Source of the DNA: Typha latifolia
Lineage: Eukaryota; Streptophyta; Magnoliopsida; Poales; Typhaceae
Length of the DNA: 64,000 nucleotides
Reading direction: 5' to 3'
Assembly (NCBI GenBank): GCA_019914945.1
Contig: CM034101.1
Location: 2,863,188 to 2,927,187, forward strand
The first letter of the stretch is position 1, and every line of letters starts with the position of its first letter. Below are positions 13,729 through 28,612 of this stretch, in pieces. The position numbers and the translations under genes were made by a program. Below the pieces are notes generated by a model. It was given only the letters and a program-made list of their open reading frames with translations, made no database searches and was not told where the DNA came from.

Positions 13729-13938
13729 TGGGCCTTATTATTGGGCCATCAAATATATTGTAGGCCGAATAGTATAATATATAGGACTAAGACGTTCAAA
13801 AGTGGGCCTTATTTATGGGCCATGAGTATGTTGTGGCTTCTAGTTTAATATATATTCCAGTAAGCCATTCCAGCCGTCGGATCACCTTCTTTAGGGTTTT
13901 CTTGTTCTCTTTTTTTCTCTCTTTGCTTCCTATATAAA
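13729..13938 (+). promoter_or_regulatory. RPS18 promoter: four TGGGCC (site II) motifs, telo-box, TATA
   Basis: TGGGCC occurs at 13729-13734, 13742-13747, 13803-13808 and 13816-13821. A telo-box (TTAGGGTTT) lies at 13891-13899 and TATATAAA at 13931-13938. The site II plus telo-box pair is the known signature of plant ribosomal protein promoters (TCP and PUR-alpha/TRB-type factors), so this layout fits the gene below it. A pyrimidine-rich leader follows the TATA box. Confidence 0.8.
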
Positions 13939-14025
13939 CCCTTCTCCTCTTCATTTGCTCTACGCCGCCCTCGCTACCGAGATCAGAATCGAGAGAAGCG
14001 AAATCGTAGCTTTCGATCTGCAACA

Positions 14026-16169
<2,144 letters not shown>

Positions 16170-16170
16170 A

Positions 16171-16227
16171 TGCAGCGTTTTCACTCTATTGCAGCGTTTT
16201 CACCCTATTGCAGCGTTTTCACTCTAT
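16171..16227 (+). repeat. Three tandem 19-bp copies in the RPS18 3' UTR
   Basis: The unit TGCAGCGTTTTCACTCTAT repeats three times, starting one base after the stop codon. The middle unit differs by a single T-to-C change. It lies in the probable 3' UTR. Confidence 0.9.
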
Positions 16228-17207
16228 ATTTAGGTCATGTTGCATGGTATTTTGTTTGGACTTTGATGTCTAATTAAGACTTGTTTCTCTGCTATTCGAC
16301 ATTTGTAGTCGATAATCCTTGCTTTAATGTACAATTTTGATAGTTGATGGTACTTTTAATATTCGTGCTTTGTTTTTCCTCTAGTGATTTGAAAAGTTTG
16401 AGTTTTTATTGTAAAATATAGCACTCGATGATTACTGTTTGTCACATTAAGGAAATTAACTAACGCAGAGAAGAAGTCATTTTATGGTGTGTAGTGTATC
16501 CTTAAGGAATAACGAGGGTGACACCCATCTAATTTATCTTTTATATTAGATTGCTGGAAATAGCTATTCTGGTTACAAATTAACGCCATTGTTTATATAT
16601 GCTTCTCTTTTCTATCAAATTCGTGAACATATTTTGAATGCTTAAGCCTCCTTTTCAGGTTAAGTGTGACAGCATAGATGTATTATCTATTGGGGATCTC
16701 ACCATTTGGAAATTTTATATCTTATTTTTGTTATTAAGATAACAAGACAGTCCAAATTTCTTCGTAAACTTTGCAATTCCTAATTTTCTTGTCACATTGG
16801 TAGGAAAATATAGGTTGTAAAAATAGCTCACTTTTTTCCCGAGTCCAAGCCTGATTGCAAAGAATTTTTAAGGGATTTCTGTTTTCTGAGTGAGAACTTT
16901 AAGAAGGGATTTTCACTTAATTGTCAATAAAAACTTTTGAAATATTATAATATCTACTCCGATTTTTAAAAGATCTCATTGAAATTATTAAACTATTTCA
17001 AAGATATAATTCCATCAACTAAATCTAACTAACCACTGATAAATTAAACTTAGATTAACATAAAATTATTTTTTCTTAAGTTATCTAGTATTACCTTCTA
17101 ATACTATAGTATAAGAAACAACTTTAAAATGTAAATGCAGTTTAGTTTTTCTGGTGTATTTATTAACTTTAACAACTATTTTTTGGAATATTTACAAATA
17201 TTCAATC

Positions 17208-17241
<34 letters not shown>

Positions 17242-19600
17242 GAGCTATGAGCTCGTTATATAATACATAATTATAAAACCTATTTGAAAAAAAAAAAAAA
17301 AACCCAATTGATATGAAAAAAATTCTTAATGATCCATATAAGAAAGATCTACTTGTGATAATCTTCTTCTAGTCGGGCTAAACAACTAGACGTGGAGATT
17401 TGCAAGCCAACCACCTCTTATCCTATATTAATATCATCTTGTGGAGCTGGCACCTACCTATTGACCTATTTGCTAACAAAGAAGGGACGTGTGTGAACTC
17501 TGTGGGACCCCCCACTATTATTTGCTTCTTTATGGCAGCACGCTTAATTATTCCATTACCTTCGACTGCTCCTTTTCTATTGTTGGATAATCTACTCATA
17601 ATCATAGATTATCTCAGCAAATCTTCGCATTTTGTTCGATTTTATTCTTTTCTCTTGCAATACGAAAATAAATTTAGCATTAACTTTATACTCTTAATGT
17701 TGTTGCTTTTTACAGCTTTTGACTTTTTTGTGGAGATGGAATAAGAACCGTTATCCTGTTCTTATTTTTAGTTGGATAATAAATTAAAGCTCTGAGTCAA
17801 TCACCATCACCGGAGATGTAGCTGCCACCACGCTAGACATGTGGCTTAATGAACCAAATCCTAGTAATTAGGAGAGTTTTTGACTATTTTAAGTCTGCTT
17901 TTATTTTTATTTTTATATTCCTTTTGTTTTTTAATTATATATATATATATATATAATTATGTGTGTTTTAAAATCATTATTATAGTCAACGAATTTGAAA
18001 TGTAAATTAATGAACGAATTAGTAATTTATAGAAAAAATTTGAAACTACAAAAAATGATTTACATCAAAAAAATATATATATTCTCTGACTTTGACAGTT
18101 TTTTAAGTAGTTTTAAAATTTTTATATAATTCGTTGACTTTTAAAAATCGTAGATTTAAAATGCATCTAATTTTGTATGTAACTTTTGAATTGCATTGGA
18201 TTCGCAAATTTTCTTTAGGGGTCTAGTTCGGTAGAGATCTAATTAGGAAGTAAATTATGGTAATTTATGGTCGGTAATCATGAAAGGAATAATTATTTAT
18301 TGTAAGCTTCAATATATTCTATCATGTCACCTTTATGAACAAAGATCCTGTGAAAGAACAGTTTGTTCTTCTAACCACAAAAAATGAGATTTCTTAAACA
18401 TATAACTTTTTGTAGCATATATTGCTCTTAATATCTCATTGTTTATATGCATTAGCTTCTAAATTTCCTCTTTGCTATTAGAATTATGTGAAAAAGAATA
18501 AGGAAGTGACAATAGTACCTTTTTGAGAGAGAACTAAAAGAGAGAAGTTAGCCTCTTGACTTAGTTATCCTGAGGGAAATTTAAAAATTATTGATTTAAA
18601 CTGCCAAACACTCAATGTTCATATATGATCGATAAGTATGTGTGTTCTTAAAATAGTTTAGTACTATGACTAGGATGAGAAAATTATTCAGGACAAAAAG
18701 TTTCAATATCTCCCTCCACAAACTGATAGCAACTGTGAAATTGTCATCAAGCAGTTAGAGCCACCAGCAATTTACAAGGTGATAGCAAATGAAAGCAACA
18801 ATTATTCTCAAACTATATCTTGCATTCCACATGAGAAAAAAGAAAAAGAAAGAAGAAAAAAATCTCTAGGCATCCCCACTTGTGGAACAGAATAACACAC
18901 CAGAGCCCATATGGCCATATCCTTCCATTTCTTTGGGGCCCAGAACCTCAAAAGATGCAAGAGAAAATTTTATCTATTGTTGTGAATAGTACTTTCTATA
19001 GAGTCTTATTTACTGAAAAATATCAAGCCACATCTTAAGTTTAGCTTAATGAGAAAGAGCAGAGTATTTCATCCATTTTAAATCATATTTCCTATTTCAA
19101 TATGCCTCTGATGGGATCGAGTTCTTTAATTTTACTAGATTTAATGTTCAGGAGGCTCAATTTGATACTATTTTACTGAGAATCTATTCTCAGTTTCTCT
19201 CCATGTTCTTTCAGAGGTTTGAAGGGTGTGGCTCGGAGCTCATAAAGCAAATGAGAAGACAAAGTACTTTTATTTGTAATATATTTGAGATGTAGATGTC
19301 GTGTGTTATTTATTAAATTTCTGGAAATATAATTAGAAAGGTTATAAGGGTGATAAAGAAAATAGGAACAGTTCGTCCTTGGTTTCCTCTCCATCAGTAG
19401 AGTGGTCATAACCTTCATTTGAGGATATATTTTATCGCAGTAGAAATTCCCAGTAAAGAGTTGTAGAAAAATCCACATGTTTTGACTCCCCTGCCCACTT
19501 TTTTGGGAGGGTGGTGTTTGATAATCTTCCAAAGTTTCCTTGGTATATGTTCTTTTTAACCAAGCACTGGAATTTATTCGAGGTATTTAGGGATTTCTCT
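16228..19600. other. Intergenic region, no gene seen
   Basis: The 3' flank of RPS18 is followed by AT-rich DNA. TA runs occur at 17210-17238 and about 17936-17954. A 114-codon frame at 17400-17744 has no family motif. I see nothing else I can support. Confidence 0.55.
17210..17238. repeat. (TA)n microsatellite
   Basis: Uninterrupted TA run of about 14 units. Confidence 0.85.
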
Positions 19601-20023
19601 TTGTGGGGTAGGCGAAGGCAAGGCAAGTTACAATCTTTGTTGGTGGATTCCTTTTATTTACTCCCCTTTGCTGTAAGCCACTTTCTCTTCTTCCTGTTCT
19701 CTTTTTTGTGTTTTTATTTCTTTCTCTCGTCTTTTTTCTTTTTTTGGGTGGTAGAAATTTCTACCATTGTAGCAAAATTTGATCTTTGTTGCGAATTTGA
19801 TTCTGTCTTCGTGATTTCTCAGGGAAAGATTGCGTCTTTTGAGCAGTTTCCGATCAAAATTTTCCAGTTTTGGGGCTCATTTGGGTCTTATCTGGATGAT
19901 ATTGATGCGGATTCTTATGAGGGGAAGAAAGGGTTCAAATTAGGTTCGTCGTTTATTATCGGTGCCTCTCCGGGATGATATATGGGTTTTAAATAGTTGC
20001 GATCTGTTATTCTCCAATAGATT

Positions 20024-23002
20024 TTGATGAGGGTTTCCTTCTGTAAGTGCCATTGCCCTCTATTATGCTCCTCTAAGTGGCCGCTGCGCTGTTACTTGCC
20101 TTGTTTTCGGAAATCCGAGGATGAGAAACATGTTTCTCCGAGTCTGAATCCAATTACAGCAGCCGTTGAGGAGAAATCTTCCGATGAGAGGATTGATGTT
20201 GAGAATGATAGAGTTAATGATGGCAAGGAAGAGGTCCATCTGAAGAGCAGCCTAAAGAAGACGGCTAGTTCCGACTCGAACATAGCAGAAAAGGGGAATG
20301 TCAAGTGGATGGATTTTTTAGGGAAAGAAATAGCCGAGATTCAGGAGTTTGAACCAAGGTAGGTTTTTCTTCCGCCTATATGTTCAATGTGATCATTCCT
20401 TTCAGTTATTTTCATCAAAATTATCATGAATTACGGATGGCCTCTTCCTCACTTTCTTCCTCCTCTTCCTCCAAATCATCGCTCAATTTGTACGACCATC
20501 AAGAAACCTTTTTACTGATTTCTCATACTTGAGGATATGTTTGTTTGAGTAGATGTAATTTCGATACTATGATGTCTGGATTTCTATAACGTGAGCTTAT
20601 ATGAAGATAGATTCATTAAGTAGTTTATTTCGGGCATCTGAGCAAGTAAATTATTGAGCCGATTTCTGTGACTCTTGATTTCAAGTTTTAAAAGGAGGAA
20701 TATGCTGCACTATGAGAATTTGAGACAAAATAAGGACTATGTTTCCTGGCAGTGTAAAATTAGTACAACACTGACGATCCATGCAATGCATTTTCTCCAC
20801 TACTCATCACTTTCTTAACTGTTCGTAAGTTTGAGTTGCAATTCATCAGCAGTGTTTGATGATTAGCTTCACAGATGTTCTTTTTTTAACTTAATCCTTC
20901 TTGTAATGAAAGGGTTATATTTGGAGAATAATATGGTTATAAAGGTTAAGGTTTGGGAAGTTGTTTTCCTTTTCAAGGGCCTAGTTATTCTCCCCATGCC
21001 TAAGTGTTATATAGAATCTTTTTTACTTGTCTGGATATACATGTTACCTTTTAACCTTTAAATACTTTCTCTTTGCTTTATTTTCTTCTTTGTCTCAATC
21101 TTTTCCATTTCCATCACATATATTTGAATGTGACCCTCGTCTTGGAAAAGGAAACACAACATTTTTCGTTCCCCTTTTTGCTGGTTAAATGGAATTTGTT
21201 TGACCTCTATTCTTGCTTGTAAATGCTTCTCTATTGTGAATCAATTTGACTATAGCTTACTATTGTGGAAAATCCGTTTAAGGGCAGCCTTCAATAGATC
21301 AAAGTTTTAATTAATTTCCCTTACATTGATACATTTCATGATCGTTACATGTTAAAAAAATATGGAAGATATCATCTCTGCGTACAAATAAGAAATTTTT
21401 AAGTCTCATCTCTGGAAGACCTAATTCGCTAGGATTTTGGCTTGGGGCTTTGCTGGATTCAGTGTTTAGGATGTTGACACTCTGGATTAGACTGCAGAAG
21501 TGGAGGCAGTATTCGTCAAGTTATGTTATGGCGACATAAGAAGAAATATCTCAGTTTACCAGTTTGTGACATCATCTGGTGTAGTAACAATTCCATTGAC
21601 TAGCCTGTCTCACTGTATCACTGTCTGATTCCAACTCCTAAGCAAGGTAGGTAGTCATTATTAATGTTTTGCTTATAATTTGGGTATTTAAAGGTCAAGG
21701 GCAAAGTTATATTAGCTGACTCAAAAGAAGAAAATTAATTGATTTAGACCTTTTTGCTTCAGTACTGAGCAATGTCCAGAACTCTGTTCTAGTAAATCTA
21801 GTTCCACTAAGTACTTACTTTTAGCCTTTTCTACTGCATAAACTGAGCTATGTGAAGCCATTATTTGTTTGAACTATTTCCCCTTGACTTAAATTGAACA
21901 TGTACATGTTTTAGCGTATTCAGCTGTTTCATGTGCTGCTCAATTCCTGACTATTTCAAAGTATTTATAAGTCAGTTGATGACTTATTCCTGTGCCTCTC
22001 TCTTGGTCTTCCCATAATCTTATGGTGTTTAATATTTATGATGACTCATCGGTTGTCCTGTTTTGAAGCCTGTTGATCTGACAAAATATTATGATTATTT
22101 TGATTTGTTAATTGATTTTTTGTAAGAGAAACTCTTCCACATGATTCATGATTAAGGTACTATAATCTGGAAATTATGTGGGTACATGTGTTCTACTTGC
22201 ATGTTTCTGGTTTCTGTTCTATCACAATGCAATATCTTTTGGAGTATAGTTCTTGAAAGTTGGTTGGCTGGCTTGACAATGTTAACACTGATACTAGTCT
22301 GACAAACAACTCGATCAGACTTTAATATTGTGGTACTGTTGTAACAAGTGTTCTATTACTCATTAGAACACCCTTGAACTCTTCCATGCTGTATATCTAT
22401 TTAGAAAGCATGGTTGGTCAGCACTTGTTTAGACTTGGTTTAAACCTTCTATTGCATGTAGAATGTTACTTAGGAAAGGGAATGAATTTTTTTTCCTTTT
22501 TTTTCTTTTGCTTTTCAGTCTAATTGGCCCACAGCCATTGTATAATCATCACATAATCGATGAAAAATGATATGTAATTTTGTATATTTTTGAACTGAGA
22601 AAGATATGGAACCTGACTTTAACTAGTATTAGGAGGTTGTTTTCCTTTGAAACAGGAAAATGATGTTTTATGTGGATCCTCCTAAGACTGAAGTAAATTT
22701 TATTTTAAACTTGTTTTTCTCTTGTGTAACCTACTAACCTCCTCTTGCCTCCAACTAAATCACTAATTAGACAACTTAAATTAATTTGAGTAGAAAAGCT
22801 TATCAAGTCTGGCATTACTTCCACCACCAGTTAACACTTGGGTTAATCATTTGGGTGATGTTGAGTCACTTCTCTACTGACATTTTGTGGTTATATTGTA
22901 TTTTTCTTCATTTTAATGTGTTCTCGCTTACCATGCAGTGAATCAGGAGATTCAGAGGACGGTGATGATGGAAGTTCATCTTGTATGTGTATCATCCAAT
23001 GA
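20024..23002 (+). CDS. Small unrecognised acidic protein with Cys-rich N-terminus and CaaX-like C-terminus
   Basis: I do not recognise a named family. Two exons (20024-20358 and 22939-23002) join in phase across a 2.6-kb intron and give 132 residues. The N-terminus has seven Cys in about 25 residues (from FCKCHCPLLC to YLPCF). The middle is charged and ends in KWMDFLGKEIAEIQEFEPSE, the best-conserved-looking part. An acidic Gly/Ser run follows, ending SSCMCIIQ at a TGA. The last four residues, CIIQ, fit a prenylation box (Cys, two aliphatics, Gln), with another Cys two residues before that could be palmitoylated. I infer a membrane-attached protein. The ATG chosen at 20024 is followed by a second at 20027, and either could start. 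The long leader contains an open frame at 19511-19978 that I do not consider coding. Confidence 0.65.
20359..22938 (+). other. Long intron of the CaaX-protein gene
   Basis: Donor GTAGGT at 20359 and acceptor GCAG ending at 22938. No coding block or transposon ends were recognised inside. Confidence 0.6.
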
Positions 23003-23717
23003 TCCTACGACGAATATCTGTGATTTTTTTTTGTTGAGAAAGGAACAACTAGCTATTAATATTCAGTTCATGTGAATAGAAGCTCAATTGCTCCCGTGGT
23101 GTTTCCTCTTTCTCTGGATGTAGCTCCATATGAGTTGCGTAACTTATCAAGCATCATACATCATCTTTGGACTATCATGCCTAGCATAAGCAAATTATGT
23201 ACTTATGCCTCAGCAGCAAGCAGTGATCTTCTTGAAATGTAGCAACCTGTTAGATTTAGTCGAACTTAGTCTTTATATTTCTTTTGGTTGATCTTCAGCA
23301 GAATTACAGTTGAAGCCAATCGAAGTAGAGAGTTACCATCCTGTTCTTTAGCCATTTGTGTGATCTGTTATTGTAGTGTGCAGATAGCTTATCACTTATC
23401 ATTTCCGGGCTTCCATTATTTGTATTAGAGTTCATTAATCTCCAATAAATGATAACCAGAAAGCCTTTATCTTCTAGTAACTCTTTTTTTCCTCTACCAT
23501 TGACACATGGTAATTTTGCATGAACATCATTAAGTGCAGATGCAGTCTTTGTAATGATGTTTGTTAGACTTAATGGTTTCATATATCTCAGTGAAACCAA
23601 CAGATATTTATTTGCAGTCCCTCAGAGTTGGTATGGAATAAGAAGATGAACAGTAGATGACTACAATATTTGTTTTCCACAAGAAGTTGCTGAATTGACA
23701 CGGCAAACTCCTATGAA
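23003..23717. other. 3' flanks between convergent genes
   Basis: Probable 3' UTR of the CaaX-protein gene followed by the 3' flank of the RLP pseudogene. No coding motif. Confidence 0.5.
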
Positions 23718-26159
23718 TTATGTTTGACCTCTCCTAACCCTGTGATAATTAGGCCTGTGCTGCCGCTTTGGAGATGGACAGAGAAATCCAGTGTAGTATG
23801 AGGCAGTAACTGCCACAAGGAGGCCTGACAGATAGCCACACAACATTGCTTCCCATGTATACCATGGCTCGCCATCCTCATCTTCCCTGGACTGGGGATC
23901 TTTATCATTTGTTGCTGTTAAGTAGCATGGGATTTCAATCTGGAAGCCGCACAGCCCACTGTTATTCACATAGGAATTTGGATCAGTCATCGTCAACATC
24001 TGACCGCCTGCAGGAATCTGGCCAACGATTACTGACATCAAAGGTAGTCAGTTGATTAAGATTCACAAATGTTTGAGGTATGTTGCCGTTAAGCTTGTTA
24101 TGTGACAAATCCAAGCTTTCCAGGTTTTTTAGTCCGTCAAGGCTAGCAGGTATCTCCCCTTCAAGTTCATTGTATGAGATGTTGAGCAGCTGCAGACCTT
24201 GGAGATCACTTAGAGTAGTCGGTATTTCACCAGATAGTTTGTTGCCTGATATGTCTAGGTAGGTGTAGATGCCAATGCTCTTGCGTGCCAAACTTCGCAG
24301 GGATCCCTATCGGTTCACGATAACATCACTGAGATCAATTAAGAAGGTGAAGAGATCAGAGATTGTGAAGTATGTGGTGGGTGTGTTGATCATTCCATTG
24401 AGCCTTCCCAGCTCTGTTGGAATACTCCTGCTGAAATTGTTGCCAGAGAGATCAAGGATTTGGAGCATTGTAAGGTTAGATAAAGCATGAGGTATGGACC
24501 CATCGAGTCGATTGTTCCTCAGGTTTAGAACATGGAGAGATGAGATCTCAGTGAGAGACTCCGGCAGCTCGCCAGTGATGTAGTTGTTGTGGAGGTCAAG
24601 GTGTTCGAGGAAGCTCATGGAGGTTAAATTCTCAGGCAGCCATCCAGTGAACTTGTTTCCACCGAGCACGAGCCTTCTGATCTGTGGGCCAAAGCTCACC
24701 GGAATGGAACCGCTGAAATTGTTGTCAGAGAGATCAACGTAAGCAAGAAATGTGTCCGGGCTAAACTCTGGGAACTTGTCGCCGGATAAGTTGTTGTTCC
24801 ATAAGTCCATCATCAAGAGGCGACCTATGTTGGTGATGGATGCAGGCAACGGACCGGAAAGATTGTTATCACTCAGCAGAAGGATCATTACAGCAGCTGC
24901 ATTGCCGATGTTTTTGGGCAACTCTCCACTTAAATTGTTTCTGGAGAGATCGAGAACCGCGAGATTCCTTGAATCAAACAGGCTTGGGGGAAGTGGAAGT
25001 GGACCAGTGAGCATGTTATCAGAAATAATGATGCTTCCAATCTCTGCATCAGCAGGCCACTGTGGGATGCCTCCAGTGAGTTGGTTCTCACTTAGATCCA
25101 GGAAATCGAGGTTCTTCTGCTCTGAAAGCCATGCGGGTATCTCTCCAACCATGCCACAAGCCCTCAGGGACAGCCGGGATAGAAAGCATTTAGGAGTTAC
25201 CTCTGCACTGTTGCTCCAAGAGATCGGGGGTTTCCTCCGAGATACAGCTTGTTCAACCTCTTGAGATGAAACAATGATGGTGGAATCACTCCAGTGAGGG
25301 AATTGCTGTCCAGCTGAAGAGCCTCAAGATCTTCCGACTCAATTATGGACGACGGAAGACCCCCTGTGAGATTGTTTTGCCTCACGGATAAAATGGAGAG
25401 GTTGTACAAGGCCCCGATCTCCTCAGGAATGACTGAAGAAAGAGAATTATTACCCAAGTCCAGGACTTGCAGATCTTTAAGTTGTAATATGGATGCAGGG
25501 ATCTCCCCATTGAATTGGTTCTGACGGAGAGACAAGGACTGCAACATTGATAGCTTACCTATCTCAGGAGGGATGCTTCCACTGAGATAGTTCTCATCCA
25601 AGCTTAGGACCTCCAAGTTTACAAGATGGGAAATATCACTGCTGAGGATCCCGGTAAGCGAGTTACTGCCCAAGTCCAGATATTGAAGGCTTCTCAACTT
25701 GAAAATCTCAGTAGGAATGGAGCCATTGAGTGCATTGGAGCTCATATCCAGGTAAGTCAAGCTTATCAGATCAGCAAGGCCATCTGATGGTATCTCTCCT
25801 TGGATAGAATTATCCGAGACATCGATGAAAGTTAGCGTCTTTCTTCTAAAGAGAGGGGACAGAGCCATGGAGGGTGCATAATATTGCAGCGGAACTAGCG
25901 CCGTAGTTGGCCGGGAAGGCGATCGGAGATCACACCTAACCCCCTCCCACGCACAGCAGTCGGTGGTGTTCCACGAGTCGAAATAACCAAAGAAAGGCAT
26001 CTCTGAGGAGGAATTCTTTGTGGGTTTTCCTATGACATAGGATTTGAATTGGAGGAGAGCCTTCTTGTGATCCACGGGACACGACAGAGAGAAGTAGTGC
26101 GAGAGAACAACGAGGAAGAACAAGAAGGAACTTCCCAGTGTTCTACCTGCAATGGCCAT
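23718..26159 (-). pseudogene. LRR receptor-like protein (RLP), broken in three places
   Basis: The pieces make one intron-less RLP. They are a signal peptide starting MAIAGRTLGSSFLFFL, a Cys-containing LRR cap (DSWNTTDCCAWEGVRCD), about 20 LRRs of the plant extracellular type (LxxNxLTGxIP), an acidic juxtamembrane stretch, one transmembrane helix (MLCGYLSGLLVAVTASYYTG) and a short basic tail without kinase. The first part runs 26159 to about 25230, where the frame shifts near a run of five G at 25226-25230. The second runs to an in-frame TAG at 24307-24309, just before RSLARKSIGIYTYLD. The third runs to about 24028, where another frameshift separates FDVSN from VGQIPAGGQM. The rest is open to the stop at 23718. 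Intact RLPs sense extracellular ligands in immunity or development with partner kinases. One frameshift could be a sequencing error, but three lesions make decay the better reading. A start ten codons upstream (26189) is possible. Confidence 0.85.
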
Positions 26160-26189
26160 TTGCTCGCCTGGGCTCTTTGGAATTGCCAC

Positions 26190-27486
26190 AAGTGAGTAGC
26201 GAAATTTAAGCTCAAATGTTTTGCAGCGGGGAGTTGAAGACTTTCTTGGGTCAACCAGTCAACATGCATCGGAAAGAATTGTAGTGGAGTTGGATTGACT
26301 TAGAATTTGGGGGACTTTACTGAGTGGCATTTTGACCACCTTGCTTGTTAGGCTCTGCGCAGGTTTTTTATCGTCTTGCATTTTAGGCTCTCTATCAAAG
26401 TGCAGCCAACTATCTGTGCAGTTCTTCGCTCCATTGCCGGTCTTCGGCTAGAAGGGCGGCTTGAGAAGCCAACGACATGCGCCCTAGTCGACAATTGTCT
26501 TAAGGCTCGATCTAAACTTAGGATTTCAGTCAGTATCAAGATGTCCCTCCCTACAAATATGTGTGAAATTTACAAATATCAAAAGAAGCAAGTGAGAGAC
26601 AAACAATCCAAGATAACTGATTTAGATATGCCAAGGATAGGAGGTTTCTTTGGGCAGGATTTTGGACCAGCTTGAGTGGGTCCGACTCAGGAACGTCCTT
26701 GTCATGGTCCTTAGCAAGTGTTAAGAAAGATTTACTGGATCCAGCTCTAGCAGCAGATCCTCTGTAGCTCCCGACTGCTGGAATTGGCTGCCAAACTAGT
26801 TGACGCTTGTTGTTGTTGGACATTATCGCCCGTAATTCATGCGACTTTCTTTCAATATCGCACCAAGGAAAATTCCTAGCAGTACCTGGTCGTCTGGAAA
26901 GCTTTGTGATTGTTGCCTAATTCTTTGAAAGTGGTAAGTAGATGGTCCACAAAATGTTAAGACTTTTGTACTTAACCTTTGGATTCTTCTGGTAAACCTT
27001 CTCTAGAAATCCCTATTAATTGTCTACTTATTCCTTACAGCCTAATGCTTTCATGTCATTTGTGCATTGGAATCCGTTATCGGTAGAAAGTAAGTAACAC
27101 GGCCATATTGGATGTTACTAATGTTCAACCTTTAGCTTGATAGACTTAATCACTATGAAATGTCCCATTCGATACTATGCTTTCTTTGTGGAATATTATC
27201 ATTCAATACATTCTTAGATATACCTATAGTATAATAGTTGGTAGTCATGGTCTGCAATTAGTACCATGAATCTTTGCTTATCATATTTCTGGCGAAGTAA
27301 TAACATTGGATTTCCACTTGATATCTCCAACAAACTTACTTCGTGTGTTCTTGGAAGATACAGTCCATTTGGTTGCATGGAATAAAAGGAATTGTTTTGT
27401 GAAATAAACCCATCGTTTATCCCAGAAAAATGAAATAAACAGGTATTAAATGGCTGGGATTTAAAAAAAAATTGCGATAAACCATG

Positions 27487-27526
<40 letters not shown>

Positions 27527-28526
27527 TCTCAGGTCTTATGTGTGATAAACCCTGTTAAAGGGGTGAGTTATCCCCTTTTGATAAATGATAACTTTGCCCC
27601 CTCTTAAACCTTTCTCTAAATCTCTGCTATTTATAGTGATGTTTTATGCCGCATTTTGAAGGTTAAATTTATGTCGAATATTTTAATATTATAAGACTAT
27701 AATATAATTAATTATATTGTATAATATGTATGTAGTGAAAATGTTCTAATATAGAATGTCTATTTGTAGTGCTATTTGTAATTGTATCTATATTATATAG
27801 ATTATTTTTTGGGCATAGATTTTAATCATGAGTAAGTAATATCATATATAGTTGTTAAAATAAAATTATAAATATCTATTTACATTAAACAAAGGAAAGG
27901 GCAATAAGATCATTTTGATTGTTTTTATTCCTTATTTCAATTAACACAATTACATATTATTTTTATCCCATACACTATAATTCCATTTTGTTGTGATTTC
28001 CTTGTTAGTATGGGAAACAACTTTACATATTATCTCACTTTAATACATAAAATAGCGGTAGGCTTTTTATAGTGTATTATTGATATATAATTAAAATATT
28101 CTACGTGACAGTACTTGATAAGTACAAATGTAATATATAGAGAGAATTAAAGTACAGTACTTCATTGTAGGAGTAAAAATTTAACAGAAAAGACTGAAAG
28201 CATTTTAATTCCTTATCAATAAATTGTAACTTCTTAGAAGCACGGTTAGATGATATCAGCACATATATATGTATATGACGAAACATAGACGTACCACAGA
28301 GGCAAAACAATGTATGGCCCAGGGATTGCCAAAGACGAGAAAAGATTCCAATTCACTGAAGGTTTTATCGTCGTTTTAGCCACGAGGAGGATTACCATAG
28401 GAACACATCATCTCCCTTGTTTCCAAGAAGTTTCAGCAATTATTCTAAGCAACTTCTCACATAATAAACCCCCCACTCTATCCATACTTCTCCTATTATA
28501 GTTTTTCTCTAAGGGAGTCAACATCT
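26190..28526. other. Intergenic region, AT-rich, no gene recognised
   Basis: Minus-strand frames at 26348-26539 and 26551-26823 are open but match nothing I know. A TA microsatellite lies at 27490-27523. The stretch from about 27360 to 28030 has paired phrases (TGGTTGCATGGAATAAA early, GTTAGTATGGGAAAC late) suggestive of an old transposon, but I could not define ends. Confidence 0.5.
27490..27523. repeat. (TA)n microsatellite
   Basis: Uninterrupted run of about 17 TA units. Confidence 0.85.
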
Positions 28527-28560
28527 ATGGCTTCATCCTCACAGCCCACCACACTGTATG

Positions 28561-28612
<52 letters not shown>

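Noticed and set aside
17400..17744. 114-codon plus-strand frame
   Set aside because: Isolated, hydrophobic through AT bias, no splice partners or recognised motif.
19511..19978. 155-codon frame upstream of the CaaX-protein gene
   Set aside because: T-rich leader sequence translating to Phe-rich filler, ending just before the probable gene start. It is a chance frame or at most an untranslated leader.
26348..26823. Minus-strand frames of 63 and 90 codons
   Set aside because: Open but unrecognised, with no promoter or splice evidence. They could be fragments but are not supportable.
27360..28030. Possible Tourist/Harbinger-type element
   Set aside because: Paired phrases are suggestive, but ends and target duplication could not be defined.
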